The notes under the pieces: model-generated
Told to the model about the DNA's origin: nothing
The model's input: only the letters and a program-made list of their open reading frames with translations
Databases searched by the model: none
Assembly (NCBI GenBank): GCA_010365215.1
Contig: JAAFGT010000007.1
Location: forward strand, 43,647-107,646
Origin: Acidipila sp.
GTDB lineage: Bacteria; Acidobacteriota; Terriglobia; Acidiferrales; UBA7541
Direction: 5' to 3'
DNA length: 64,000 bases
Made by a program: the position numbers and the translations under genes
Shown: one piece after another, positions 45,493 through 53,504 of the stretch
How positions within the stretch are numbered: position 1 is the first letter of the stretch
Layout of the letters: each line of letters begins with the position of its first letter

Positions 45493-46830
45493 ATGAAAAG
45501 GTCCTTGGCGTTCTTGTTTGTTATCGCCTCTCTTGTCATCGGCTACGGGATCGAAACATCGCGAGATGCCGCGGCGCAGAGTCAAAAAACCCAATCGTCC
45601 GGATTCGATGAGGTGATCAGCAAGCACGCCCGGGAGATGATGGAAAACGGCAAGCATATATTCCGGTACGACACCTTTGGCAGCGAAGCTTTCTGGGGCG
45701 ATGCCTTACAGCTACACAAGGCCATCGCCGGCGAAAAAAATGGAGGGCTGGGTGTTGGCGTAAGTCCCAAGACCGCACTGGCCGTCGGCTTGAAGGTTGA
45801 CTCGGATGCATTGCCCGAGGCTTTGAAAGTGCAACTTAAAGCGGGCAAGGTCAACCTGGACGACCCGGCAACGACGCTGGCATTGCTGAAGCTGAATGCG
45901 GTAGTGGGAGTGACGGGCTTTTTCGAAAAGAACGGAAATCTCCGTTCCCTGGGACTTCAATGCGCTTTCTGCCACTCCAGCGTGGACGATTCTTTTGCTC
46001 CTGGGATCGGTAAACGTCTGGATGGCTGGGCCAATCGTGACCTGAATGTTGGTGCCATCGTTTCACTGTCTCCCAATTTGAAGCCCTTCACGGATCTCCT
46101 CGGAGTCGATGCCGCCACCGTCAAAAAAGTCCTGGCGAGCTGGGGACCAGGCTGTTTTGACGCCGAACTGGATAAAGACGGCAAGGCCCTGCGCCCCGAC
46201 GGCAAACGCGCTTGCACTCTGATCCCACCAGCGCTGGGCTTGGCGGGCGTAAATTTGCACACCTGGACGGGCTTTGGTTCGGTGCCGTACTGGAATGCCT
46301 ACGTAGCGGCAACCGAAATGCATGGCTCGGGCACGTTCTACGACGCCAGACTCAGCAATCCCGAGCAGTATCCAGTTGCGGCGAAAAGTGGGTCGGGCAA
46401 AACGAGAGGCGTACCCGACTTGGTGACGTCAAAGCTGGCGGCGCTGCACTTCTACCAGTTGGCGATCCCTGCGCCTCAGCCCCCCAATGGCAGCTTTGAC
46501 AAGGCCGCCGCAGCGCGCGGCAAAGAAATCTTCAACGGCAACGGGAAATGCTCGGCCTGCCATGTGCCGCCAATCTTCACGGAGCCGGGCAACAATCTGC
46601 ACTCGCCAAGCGAGGTCGGCGTGGACTCGTTCCAAGCCGACCGGTCGCCCACCCATATGTACCGTACAGCGCCGCTCGCCGGCCTCTGGAGTCACGCGAA
46701 GGGAGGGTTCTATCACGATGGCCGGTTCGCCACATTGCTCGAGGTTGTCGAACACTACAACGGACTCCATCACCTCGGGCTGAGCGAATCGGATAAGGCG
46801 GCATTAGTGGAATACCTGAAGTCGCTCTGA
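45493..46830 (+). CDS. dihaem c-type cytochrome, exported
   Basis: 445 residues. A signal peptide (KRSLAFLFVIASLVIGYG) directs it to the periplasm. Two haem-binding sites are visible: CAFCH (Cys157, Cys160, His161) and CSACH (Cys353, Cys356, His357). The second, with its THMYRTAPLAGLWSH segment and final PEYH-type GFYHDGRFATLLEVVEHYN region, resembles cytochrome-c-peroxidase or MauG-like dihaem proteins. Electron-transfer or peroxidase activity is inferred. GGAG precedes the ATG, and the Crp/Fnr gene lies immediately upstream. Confidence 0.88.
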   Translation: MKRSLAFLFVIASLVIGYGIETSRDAAAQSQKTQSSGFDEVISKHAREMMENGKHIFRYDTFGSEAFWGDALQLHKAIAGEKNGGLGVGVSPKTALAVGLKVDSDALPEALKVQLKAGKVNLDDPATTLALLKLNAVVGVTGFFEKNGNLRSLGLQCAFCHSSVDDSFAPGIGKRLDGWANRDLNVGAIVSLSPNLKPFTDLLGVDAATVKKVLASWGPGCFDAELDKDGKALRPDGKRACTLIPPALGLAGVNLHTWTGFGSVPYWNAYVAATEMHGSGTFYDARLSNPEQYPVAAKSGSGKTRGVPDLVTSKLAALHFYQLAIPAPQPPNGSFDKAAAARGKEIFNGNGKCSACHVPPIFTEPGNNLHSPSEVGVDSFQADRSPTHMYRTAPLAGLWSHAKGGFYHDGRFATLLEVVEHYNGLHHLGLSESDKAALVEYLKSL

Positions 46831-46963
46831 GCATGAAATTCAGAGAGAAACGCTCTTAATATTTGCCGAGCCCCATCCATGCTGGTGGCAGGAGCCGGAC
46901 GCAAATTCTGAAAGTGTGCAATATGGGGCTGTTTGGCTTTTGTTTCAATGTCACAATCCTGAC

Positions 46964-47269
46964 ATGCTACCCAATAAAAGTGCACCCGAAGTTGGCAATG
47001 CCACGCTTGAAGTAAATCCAGATACCCTGCCCATTCCGGAAAAGCAGCGCACCACCATGCCCGGAACGGTCGAAAAAATCATCCCGGCTCCGCATCCCGG
47101 CCTCCCAGAAAAAGCGCAAATCTCTATTGAAGGGGCCGATCATCTTTACCGAGAACTTCGCATCGAAAATAAATTGTCCGACGAAAACGGCGAGGACGTG
47201 AAGCTTAAGAAAGGCGCCCACGTTGAAATTAGCGTCAGTAAGGTCGACGACACCAAGCCCCACGAATAA
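46964..47269 (+). CDS. small hypothetical protein
   Basis: About 101 residues starting MLPNKSAPEVGNATLEV. The first half is Pro-rich, the second an acidic/basic mix ending KVDDTKPHE with pattern KLKKGAHVEISVSKVDD suggesting a short beta region. No ribosome site is obvious. Not recognised; supported mainly by an uninterrupted frame and coding-like composition. Confidence 0.45.
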   Translation: MLPNKSAPEVGNATLEVNPDTLPIPEKQRTTMPGTVEKIIPAPHPGLPEKAQISIEGADHLYRELRIENKLSDENGEDVKLKKGAHVEISVSKVDDTKPHE

Positions 47270-47412
47270 CCAGTTCGGTAACCTGACCGGCGTGATGGCA
47301 CGTAGCGGCCTTTCGGCATTATTCTGCTTCGCACAAGGTTTACCCTTATACTGCGGACCACATCGTAGGCGCAGGTTCCGCGAGCACGATGTTTTGCCTC
47401 CTCAGGTCTACC

Positions 47413-47850
47413 TTATTCGCTTTCGCACATCCGCTTGGTCACGCCATGCCGGTGGCGAAACATCCGGCGAAGTCCCGCATTCGTAAATTCGCTCAGCAGG
47501 GAGTTAATGAGTGGCCCGCCCGGCAGAAGATACAGCACGCGATCGGTCAGCCGCGTTTTGCCCGCGACATTCTCAAACTCGTGCCGGTGAACCCACTTGG
47601 CGAACGGGCCTTCGATCTGTTCGTCCACAAACAACCGGTCCTTCTCGTACGCCGTATGCCGCGCCACCCACTTCATTCCCCCCACGCGAAGTTCCACGCG
47701 CGCGCCGGCCTCGATCCCTGAGGTCCGGCCTATCAGCCGCACCGGCGGGAATGCGGGCGAAAGCAAAGCCAGCGCATCCTCGCGCTCGTGAAATCCAAAC
47801 ACTACGCTCACAGGCGCGTCGATCACAACGGTCATAACGAATGTGGCCAC
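47413..47850 (-). CDS. SRPBCC-fold (START-like) protein
   Basis: 145 residues. It opens with IDAPVSVVFGFHEREDALALLSP in pieces, followed by strands of a helix-grip fold (VELRVGGMKWVARHTAY, FVDEQIEGPFAKWVHRHEF, TRLTDRVLYLLPGGPL) and a long C-terminal helix, as in the SRPBCC/CoxG/cell-division-inhibitor-like family that binds hydrophobic ligands. GTG at 47850 or ATG at 47835 may be the start. Just upstream on the same strand lies the relic of a kinase gene. Confidence 0.8.
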   Translation of the reverse strand: MATFVMTVVIDAPVSVVFGFHEREDALALLSPAFPPVRLIGRTSGIEAGARVELRVGGMKWVARHTAYEKDRLFVDEQIEGPFAKWVHRHEFENVAGKTRLTDRVLYLLPGGPLINSLLSEFTNAGLRRMFRHRHGVTKRMCESE

Positions 47851-47890
47851 AATTTAACCCAGGCCTGCCGCACTGCCAGCGGAAGTTCCA

Positions 47891-48104
47891 TTTGCGCTTT
47901 AGTTCGGCGTCCCAGTTCGCTACGAAGGTGATGGCCGCAGCAGGTTGCCCCGGTTCAAAGGGCACGATAAATCGCTTGCCGTCCGCGCTCACATCGTAGC
48001 GTCCGAATACTCCGTACGGCCGGATGGCAAAAAGTGTATGGATCGCGCTCGATTCAAAACACCCCCAGCGCCCAGTGGGGCCTGGATTTCATAAGTCCTA
48101 GTTT
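47891..48104 (-). pseudogene. relic of Ser/Thr kinase-TolB fusion gene
   Basis: Reading the minus strand, 48104-48058 encodes TYEIQAPLGAGG, the glycine-rich loop that opens the Ser/Thr protein kinase domain of Acidobacteriota kinases. About 15 bases later, in another frame, comes HTLFAIRPYGVFGRYDVSADGKRF in pieces and PAAAITFVANWDAEL, the C-terminus of the TolB/WD40-like domain of the same kinases. More than a thousand residues between them are missing, so an internal deletion has joined head and tail. Confidence 0.65.
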
Positions 48105-48457
48105 CGTTCCAGAGGCAACCGGCATTCGCGGGCGTTATTATACTCCCTCCGTCGTCATGCCGCGGCACCACGGGCGAGGTTTTCATTCGAGGATTCGGCG
48201 GGACTCCGGGACCCTGTACGTTGATTCATTCTCCTTGGCCGCTTGGGGCCCGTCAATCTCGAACGGGGTCGGCGCACCCGCGCGGAAGTTCCTTGCAATT
48301 CGCACCGTGCCGAGTATGATGTTCCGTTTGCGTCAAGATTTACGCCAGATTTGCGTCGGTGGCTGTTTTTTCGGCTGGCGCTGCGCGGCATTAAGCCGTT
48401 ATTTTGTGCGGTAACCCGCAGCGCACTTTGCGGATGAGTTTCTCGGGGGCGGATACG
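48105..48457. other. 353-base leader of the cox operon
   Basis: Contains the promoter candidate at 48293-48320 and otherwise no gene. An overlapping longer frame of coxB reaches 48404 but the ribosome site favours 48458. Confidence 0.4.
48293..48320 (+). promoter_or_regulatory. candidate sigma-70 promoter for cox operon
   Basis: TTGCAA (48293-48298), a 16-base spacer and TATGAT (48315-48320), 138 bases before the coxB start chosen here. Confidence 0.4.
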
Positions 48458-49339
48458 ATGCGGAAGCGCAATTCTTCGCGAGTTTCGAAACGGGGTTCGG
48501 CACGGGGTTCGGAACGAGGTCCGGAACGAATTGCCGAACGAGGTTCGGCGTTAGTCGCCACCCTGCTCTCGCTGTTCCTGCTGGTTTTTGTAGGCCTCAC
48601 GCTCTACTTCTTTATTGGCAAGCAGATGTGGTTTCCCGCGCCGATCAATGCCTTCGGCCGCGACCTCGACAGGCAGTTCACCCGCACCTTCATCATCACC
48701 GGAATCGTTTTCTTCCTCTCCCAGGTCGCTCTGGCCTGGGTAATTTTCCGTTACCGCGAAAACGGCGGCCGCGCCGCCTCCTTCGAAGGCAACAACACCA
48801 TGGAGATCGTCTGGACCACTGCGGCCCTGGTGATGTTCGTTGGCCTGGGACTTGCCGCCGAGCATTCCTGGGCGGAGATGCATTTCCGCGGCGCTTCGGA
48901 GGGCGCGCTCAAGGTTGAAGTCACCGGCAAGCAGTTCAACTGGCTGTTTCGTTATGCGGGGCCGGATGCTCAGCTGGGCCGTATCGATCCCCGGCAGATC
49001 ACCGAGAGCAACGTCCTGGGCGTGGACGAGAAGGATTCCAGCGGTAAAGACGACATCGTTACCGGCTCCCTCGCCGTCCCCGTCAATCGCGAAGTCGAGC
49101 TTACTCTGCGCGCGCAGGACGTCACCCACAGCTTCTTCGTCCGCGAGCTGCGCCTCAAGCAGGACGCCGTTCCCGGCATGGCCATCAAAGTCCACTTCAT
49201 CGCCGAGCAGACCGGGAAATACGAGCTGGCCTGCGCCGAGCTTTGCGGCCTCGGCCACCACCGCATGCGTGCCGATGTTTTGGTGATGTCGCAACCGGAG
49301 TTCGATGCCTGGCTCGTCCAGCAGAAGGCGGAGCAATAG
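48458..49339 (+). CDS. coxB: cytochrome c oxidase subunit II
   Basis: 293 residues. Two N-terminal helices (LLSLFLLVFVGLTLYFFIG and TFIITGIVFFLSQVALAWVIF) anchor a periplasmic cupredoxin with the dinuclear CuA site: VTHSFFVREL (His) and CAELCGLGHHRM (two Cys, a His and a Met). It accepts electrons from cytochrome c. The first 30 residues are a low-complexity Arg/Gly/Ser/Glu stretch made by a tandem DNA repeat at 48491-48553. GGGGGCGG precedes the ATG at 48458; 52 bases separate it from coxA. Confidence 0.93.
   Translation: MRKRNSSRVSKRGSARGSERGPERIAERGSALVATLLSLFLLVFVGLTLYFFIGKQMWFPAPINAFGRDLDRQFTRTFIITGIVFFLSQVALAWVIFRYRENGGRAASFEGNNTMEIVWTTAALVMFVGLGLAAEHSWAEMHFRGASEGALKVEVTGKQFNWLFRYAGPDAQLGRIDPRQITESNVLGVDEKDSSGKDDIVTGSLAVPVNREVELTLRAQDVTHSFFVRELRLKQDAVPGMAIKVHFIAEQTGKYELACAELCGLGHHRMRADVLVMSQPEFDAWLVQQKAEQ
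48491..48553 (+). repeat. 12-bp tandem repeats in coxB N-terminus
   Basis: Five imperfect 12-base units of the type GGTTCGGAACGA, encoding the Gly-Ser-Glu-Arg runs (RGSARGSERGPERIAERGS) before the first helix of CoxB. The tract is in frame, so length changes would keep the gene intact. Confidence 0.6.
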
Positions 49340-49390
49340 GATGGGCGCTGCAATTTCAACAAATATTCTCACCGGCCCAGGAGCGAGCAG

Positions 49391-51199
49391 ATGACCACAC
49401 ACGGCGCCACTACGGCGCACGTCCACAAAGCCCCCGAGGGCTTCATCTGGAAATATGTTTTCAGCCAGGACCACAAAGTCATCGGCATCCAGTACTTCTG
49501 CCTCGCGCTCTTCGCCGTCTTTCTGGGCATGACTCTCTCCGTGCTGATGCGGATGCGCCTGGCCTGGCCGGGAGTAAAAATTCCGTTCATGTCCTCGGAT
49601 TTTACGCCGGAGATGTACCTCGCGCTGCTCACTATGCACGGCACCATCATGGTCTTCATGGTGCTCACCACCGCGCCGCAGTCGGGTTTCGGCAACTATT
49701 TCCTGCCCATCCAGATTGGCGCGGCGGACATGGCTTTCCCCGTCTTGAACATGCTCTCGTTCTGGACCACTTTCGTCTCCCTTATGGTCCTGATTGCTGC
49801 ATTTTTCGTTGAAGGTGGCGCCCCGATCGGAGGCTGGACTGCCTACCCGCCGCTCTCTGCGCTAGGTTCTATCGCTGGGCCGGGGCAAGGCGCTGGAATG
49901 ACGCTGTGGATTATCAGCATCGCGATTTTCTGCGCTGCCTCGCTGATGGGTGCCATCAATTTCATCACCACCACCATTGACCTGCGCGCCCGCGGCCTTT
50001 CCCTGATGCGCCTGCCTCTCACCGTGTGGGCCTGGTTCGTCACCGCGATTCTCAGCCTGCTGGCTTTCGGCGTGCTCCTCGCCGCAGGGATTCTGCTTCT
50101 GCTCGACCGCGTTGCAGGCACCAGCTTTTTTATTCCCGGCGGTCTGGTGGTCAGCGGAGTCGTCCAGTCCCAGCACACCGGCGGCTCCCCGCTGCTCTGG
50201 CAGCATCTTTTCTGGTTCTTCGGCCACCCGGAGGTGTACATCGCCATACTGCCGGGCATGGGCGTGGCTTCTCACGTCTTGGCCACCTTCGCGCGCAAGC
50301 CGGTGTTCGGCTATCGCGCCATGGTCTACGCCATCTGCGGAATTGGCTTCCTGGGGTTTATGGTCTGGGGCCATCACATGTTTATCAGCGGCATGAGTCC
50401 GTATTCCGCGTTTGCTTTCTCGATCATGACCATGGCCATCGGCGTGCCCTCCGCCATCAAAACTTTTAACTGGCTGGGCACTTTGTGGGGCGGCCAGATT
50501 CGCCTCACCACCGCCATGCTTTTCGCCCTCGGCTTTGTCAGCCTGTTTATCTCCGGCGGCCTTTCAGGGCTCTTCCTCGCGCAGCCCGCGCTGGACTTGC
50601 CGCTGCACGATACCTATTTCGTCGTTGCCCATTTCCACCTGATCATGGGCGTGGCCGCCATCTTCGGAATCTTCACCGCCACCTATTACTGGTTCCCGAA
50701 GATGTACGGCCGCATGATGAGCGAGGGCTTGGGCAAACTTCATTTCGCCATCACTCTCCCCGGCGTCTATCTGATTTTCATGCCCATGCACTTCCTGGGC
50801 ATGGCCGGCCACCCGCGCCGTTACGCCGACCTCACCGGCGTGGCCTACCTCAAAGATCTGCTCCCGGTGCAGCAGTTCATTACCTGGGTAGCATTTGCCA
50901 CCATCGCCGCGCAGTTTATTTTCCTGTTCAATTTTCTGTGGAGTCTCAAGTTCGGCCAGCGCGCGGAAATTAATCCGTGGCGCGCCACTACTCTCGAATG
51001 GACCATTCCGTCGCCGCCCCCGTGGGACAATTTCGCCGGCCATGAACCCATCGTCTACCACGGCCCTTACGAATACAGCGTCCCCGGCCACGCGGAAGAC
51101 TTCATCCCGCAAAATCAGGATCCGGCCAGCGTCGCCAGAAGTCTCGCCAGCGGTGTCCCCGGCGGGGTCCCCGGCAACGACGCCAGGCTAAAGCGATAA
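49391..51199 (+). CDS. coxA: cytochrome c oxidase subunit I
   Basis: 602 residues with twelve membrane helices. The high-spin haem/CuB site is in WFFGHPEVYIAIL (His and cross-linked Tyr) and GHHMF; AHFHLIMG carries the two low- and high-spin haem His ligands. This is the A-type haem-copper oxidase that reduces O2 to water and pumps protons. GGAGCGAGCAG precedes the ATG. The C-terminal tail beyond residue 560 is Pro-rich and ends in PGNDARLKR. Operon with coxB and the two subunit-III genes. Confidence 0.97.
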   Translation: MTTHGATTAHVHKAPEGFIWKYVFSQDHKVIGIQYFCLALFAVFLGMTLSVLMRMRLAWPGVKIPFMSSDFTPEMYLALLTMHGTIMVFMVLTTAPQSGFGNYFLPIQIGAADMAFPVLNMLSFWTTFVSLMVLIAAFFVEGGAPIGGWTAYPPLSALGSIAGPGQGAGMTLWIISIAIFCAASLMGAINFITTTIDLRARGLSLMRLPLTVWAWFVTAILSLLAFGVLLAAGILLLLDRVAGTSFFIPGGLVVSGVVQSQHTGGSPLLWQHLFWFFGHPEVYIAILPGMGVASHVLATFARKPVFGYRAMVYAICGIGFLGFMVWGHHMFISGMSPYSAFAFSIMTMAIGVPSAIKTFNWLGTLWGGQIRLTTAMLFALGFVSLFISGGLSGLFLAQPALDLPLHDTYFVVAHFHLIMGVAAIFGIFTATYYWFPKMYGRMMSEGLGKLHFAITLPGVYLIFMPMHFLGMAGHPRRYADLTGVAYLKDLLPVQQFITWVAFATIAAQFIFLFNFLWSLKFGQRAEINPWRATTLEWTIPSPPPWDNFAGHEPIVYHGPYEYSVPGHAEDFIPQNQDPASVARSLASGVPGGVPGNDARLKR

Positions 51200-51208
51200 G
51201 GAGCCACC

Positions 51209-51862
51209 ATGCCGGGCACTGTACTCACCGAAGAACTGGAGATAAGTCACGGCGGAACCGGCGGTGGCGCGGGCGACGGCCGAGGTGACGATTCTTCCGG
51301 CCGCGGCGGCGGTTCGCCCAGCGAACTGCCCACGCGTATCTATCAAACCGGCGTGTGGCTGGCACTTGCCGCCATCGTCATGTTCTTCATGGCGCTGGTC
51401 AGCGCCTACATCGTCCGCAAGGGCCTGACCGACTGGCGCACGCTTACCCTGCCCAAAATTCTCTGGCTCAACACCGCCGTCCTCATCGCCAGCAGCATCA
51501 CTCTGGAGCGCGCCCGCCACGCTTTCACTCACGACAATGAATCAGGTTTCCGCCTCTGGTGGAGCATTACCACCGCGCTGGGCTTCTGCTTTCTCGCGGG
51601 GCAATACGTGGCCTGGCGTCAGCTCGCCGCCTCCGGCTTTTATCTGGCTACCAACGCCAGCAGCAGTTTCTTCTACGTCCTCACCGCCGCACACGCCGTG
51701 CACTTGCTGGGCGGCATCGCCGCGCTGCTCTACGTCTTGATCCGCGGCTGGGCCCATCTGCGCCGCCGCAACGGCATCGGCGCCGAAGTCGCCGGTGTTT
51801 ACTGGCATTTCATGGACGGGCTGTGGGTCTTCTTGCTGCTGGTACTTCAGATGGGCCGTTGA
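51209..51862 (+). CDS. cytochrome c oxidase subunit III-like protein (first)
   Basis: 217 residues. After a Gly-rich N-terminal tail (residues about 14-38) come five membrane helices with subunit-III features: TRIYQTGVWLALAAIVMFFMA, LWWSITTALGFCFLAGQY, SSFFYVLTAAHAVHLLGG and AGVYWHFMDGLWVFLL. It starts nine bases after coxA and is followed by a second subunit-III protein. Two subunit-III-like proteins per operon are known in Acidobacteriota; why both are needed is not clear. Confidence 0.85.
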   Translation: MPGTVLTEELEISHGGTGGGAGDGRGDDSSGRGGGSPSELPTRIYQTGVWLALAAIVMFFMALVSAYIVRKGLTDWRTLTLPKILWLNTAVLIASSITLERARHAFTHDNESGFRLWWSITTALGFCFLAGQYVAWRQLAASGFYLATNASSSFFYVLTAAHAVHLLGGIAALLYVLIRGWAHLRRRNGIGAEVAGVYWHFMDGLWVFLLLVLQMGR

Positions 51863-51921
51863 GATTGGTGATGACACTTCAGATGACGCAGCAGATGAAA
51901 CTTCCGATGGGACGGTGACGC

Positions 51922-52569
51922 TTGACTGAACACAAGCTTGACGCAACGCTCGACGCATCGGCCATCGCCTCCCCCTGGTCGGGAGGCGGCTCGCCCTTCG
52001 CCATCGGGTCCAAAAAGCTCGGCATGTGGCTGTTCATCATCTCCGACGCGCTCACCTTCACGGCGCTGCTGATGACCTATAGCTACTCGCGCCTGGCTAA
52101 TCCCGAGTGGCCGCGCAGCGTCTTCCCCATCTGGCCGGCCATCGCTTTTTCCACCACCATGACCGTCGTGCTCCTCGGCTCCAGCCTTACCATGGTCATG
52201 GCTGTCGCCGCCGCAAATCGCAACGACCGCAAAGCGGCGGTGAAGTGGCTCATCGCCACCATGGTCGGCGGCCTGGCCTTCGTCGGCCTCCACTTGACCG
52301 AATGGCACCACCTCATCGAAGAAGGCGCCACGCTCTGGAAAAATCCCTGGGGCACTCCGCTGTTCGGCGCCACCTTTTTCGGCATCACCGGCCTGCACAT
52401 GACCCACGTCATGATCGGCGTCATCTATATGGGCTTCATCGCCGGCGGCTTCGGCCGCGGGAAATTCACCCCCGAAGATGTCGAAGTCAGCGGCCTCTAC
52501 TGGCACTTCGTCGACCTGGTGTGGATGTTCGTCTTCCCGATGATCTATCTGATGTCGGTGAAGTACTAG
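51922..52569 (+). CDS. coxC: cytochrome c oxidase subunit III (second)
   Basis: 215 residues, six hydrophobic segments. KLGMWLFIISDALTFTALL, IWPAIAFSTTMTVVLLGSSL, LHLTEWHHLI and HMTHVMIGVIYMGFIAGGF then VSGLYWHFVDLVWMFVFP match the classic subunit III (the YWHFVDxVWxF end is the family signature). The start is TTG at 51922. It stabilises subunit I and the proton pathway. Placed 59 bases after the first III-like gene. Confidence 0.9.
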   Translation: MTEHKLDATLDASAIASPWSGGGSPFAIGSKKLGMWLFIISDALTFTALLMTYSYSRLANPEWPRSVFPIWPAIAFSTTMTVVLLGSSLTMVMAVAAANRNDRKAAVKWLIATMVGGLAFVGLHLTEWHHLIEEGATLWKNPWGTPLFGATFFGITGLHMTHVMIGVIYMGFIAGGFGRGKFTPEDVEVSGLYWHFVDLVWMFVFPMIYLMSVKY

Positions 52570-52653
52570 GTTTCAAACGTTTTTGAAGCGCGCCGTCCGA
52601 AAATGTTTGCGAACAAGAATGCTCCTAGCTCACTCGAAGGCAGGAAAAACAAC

Positions 52654-52980
52654 ATGACCGCACACGCCGCATCGCACGATGAGCCGCACCACGGCGGCAC
52701 CACATCGCTTTTTCTTATCGTCTGGTTCACCCTGGTGGGCATCACCCTGTTCGAAGTTTTTCTGGCCTACATGCACCTGCCTGCCGTGACCATGCTTCTG
52801 ATGCTCATCGGCCTCTCCATGGTCAAGGCCGGTCTGATCATGGCCTACTTTATGCATCTGCGATTCGAGCGACTGAGCCTCGTGCTCCTGCTCATCCCCG
52901 CGCTGCTCTTCTGCATCGGCATGATGACGGCAATTTTTCCAGACAGCCTCCGCCTGCTCCATCTCCGAGTAGGGGGCTAG
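52654..52980 (+). CDS. cytochrome c oxidase subunit IV-like protein
   Basis: 108 residues with a His-rich N-terminus (HAASHDEPHHGG) and three helices (SLFLIVWFTLVGITLFEVFLAYM, VTMLLMLIGLSMVKAGLIMAYFMHL and LVLLLIPALLFCIGMMTAIF), the layout of prokaryotic subunit IV. ATG at 52654 is preceded by AGGAAAAAC; the longer frame from 52603 is less likely. Fifth membrane gene of the cox operon. Confidence 0.85.
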   Translation: MTAHAASHDEPHHGGTTSLFLIVWFTLVGITLFEVFLAYMHLPAVTMLLMLIGLSMVKAGLIMAYFMHLRFERLSLVLLLIPALLFCIGMMTAIFPDSLRLLHLRVGG

Positions 52981-53112
52981 TTTGTGAAAGCACCGAATTT
53001 CATAAAGCCGTGGTATCGTTTTGATGGTCAAACGCCGGATGCTCGAAGTCGCTTCGTGGCTCAGCCTGCCGTGCATGGATTTGCATTGCATGGAGTGCAT
53101 TGCGGATTAAAG

Positions 53113-53460
53113 TTGCGCAAAATTTTCGCACTCTCGTTGGTAATCGTAGTCGCGGGCCTGCTGCTGGCCCCCGCCTTGCACGCGCAGGGCTGCGCCATGT
53201 GCTACACCACCGCTGCCGGCCAGGACCCCGCCGCCGCCCGCCGCCTCGACATGGCCATCCTCGCCCTCCTGCTCCCCGTGCTCTCGCTCTTCGCGGGAGT
53301 CCTCACCCTGGCCATCAAGCGCGGCGACGGCCCCAGTTCACACTCTCGCTCGCAAATTGCAGCTACAAATGTCTCAGCGCCGCCGGTATCCGCTGCCGGA
53401 GGCAATTCTGCCCGCGCCGCCACGGTCGTCAACCTGCACCTTGAACTCCCGCCCTCGTAG
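53113..53460 (+). CDS. exported CxxC protein of the cox operon
   Basis: About 115 residues. A signal peptide (RKIFALSLVIVVAGLLLAPALHAQ) is followed directly by GCAMCYTTAAGQDP, with the CxxC that could bind copper or be a thiol pair, a helix (LDMAILALLLPVLSLFAGVLTL) and a low-complexity tail. I infer TTG at 53113 because the signal peptide then opens the protein; GTG at 52984, four bases after the subunit IV stop, would add an odd N-terminus but has a run of five G upstream. Small CxxC proteins next to cox genes are common in Acidobacteriota; a role in assembly is inference. Confidence 0.65.
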   Translation: MRKIFALSLVIVVAGLLLAPALHAQGCAMCYTTAAGQDPAAARRLDMAILALLLPVLSLFAGVLTLAIKRGDGPSSHSRSQIAATNVSAPPVSAAGGNSARAATVVNLHLELPPS

Positions 53461-53504
53461 CGCCGGCAGCTTCCGGCTTTTATGTCCACAGCATGGAGGA
53501 ACAG

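Noticed and set aside
47573..47992. 139-codon minus-strand frame upstream of the SRPBCC gene
   Set aside because: Only its first 34 codons are protein-like and belong to the kinase relic; the rest is an out-of-frame reading of the SRPBCC gene.
48491..48553. Possible CRISPR or minisatellite outside coding sequence
   Set aside because: The units lie in frame within the N-terminal part of coxB and are too short and irregular.
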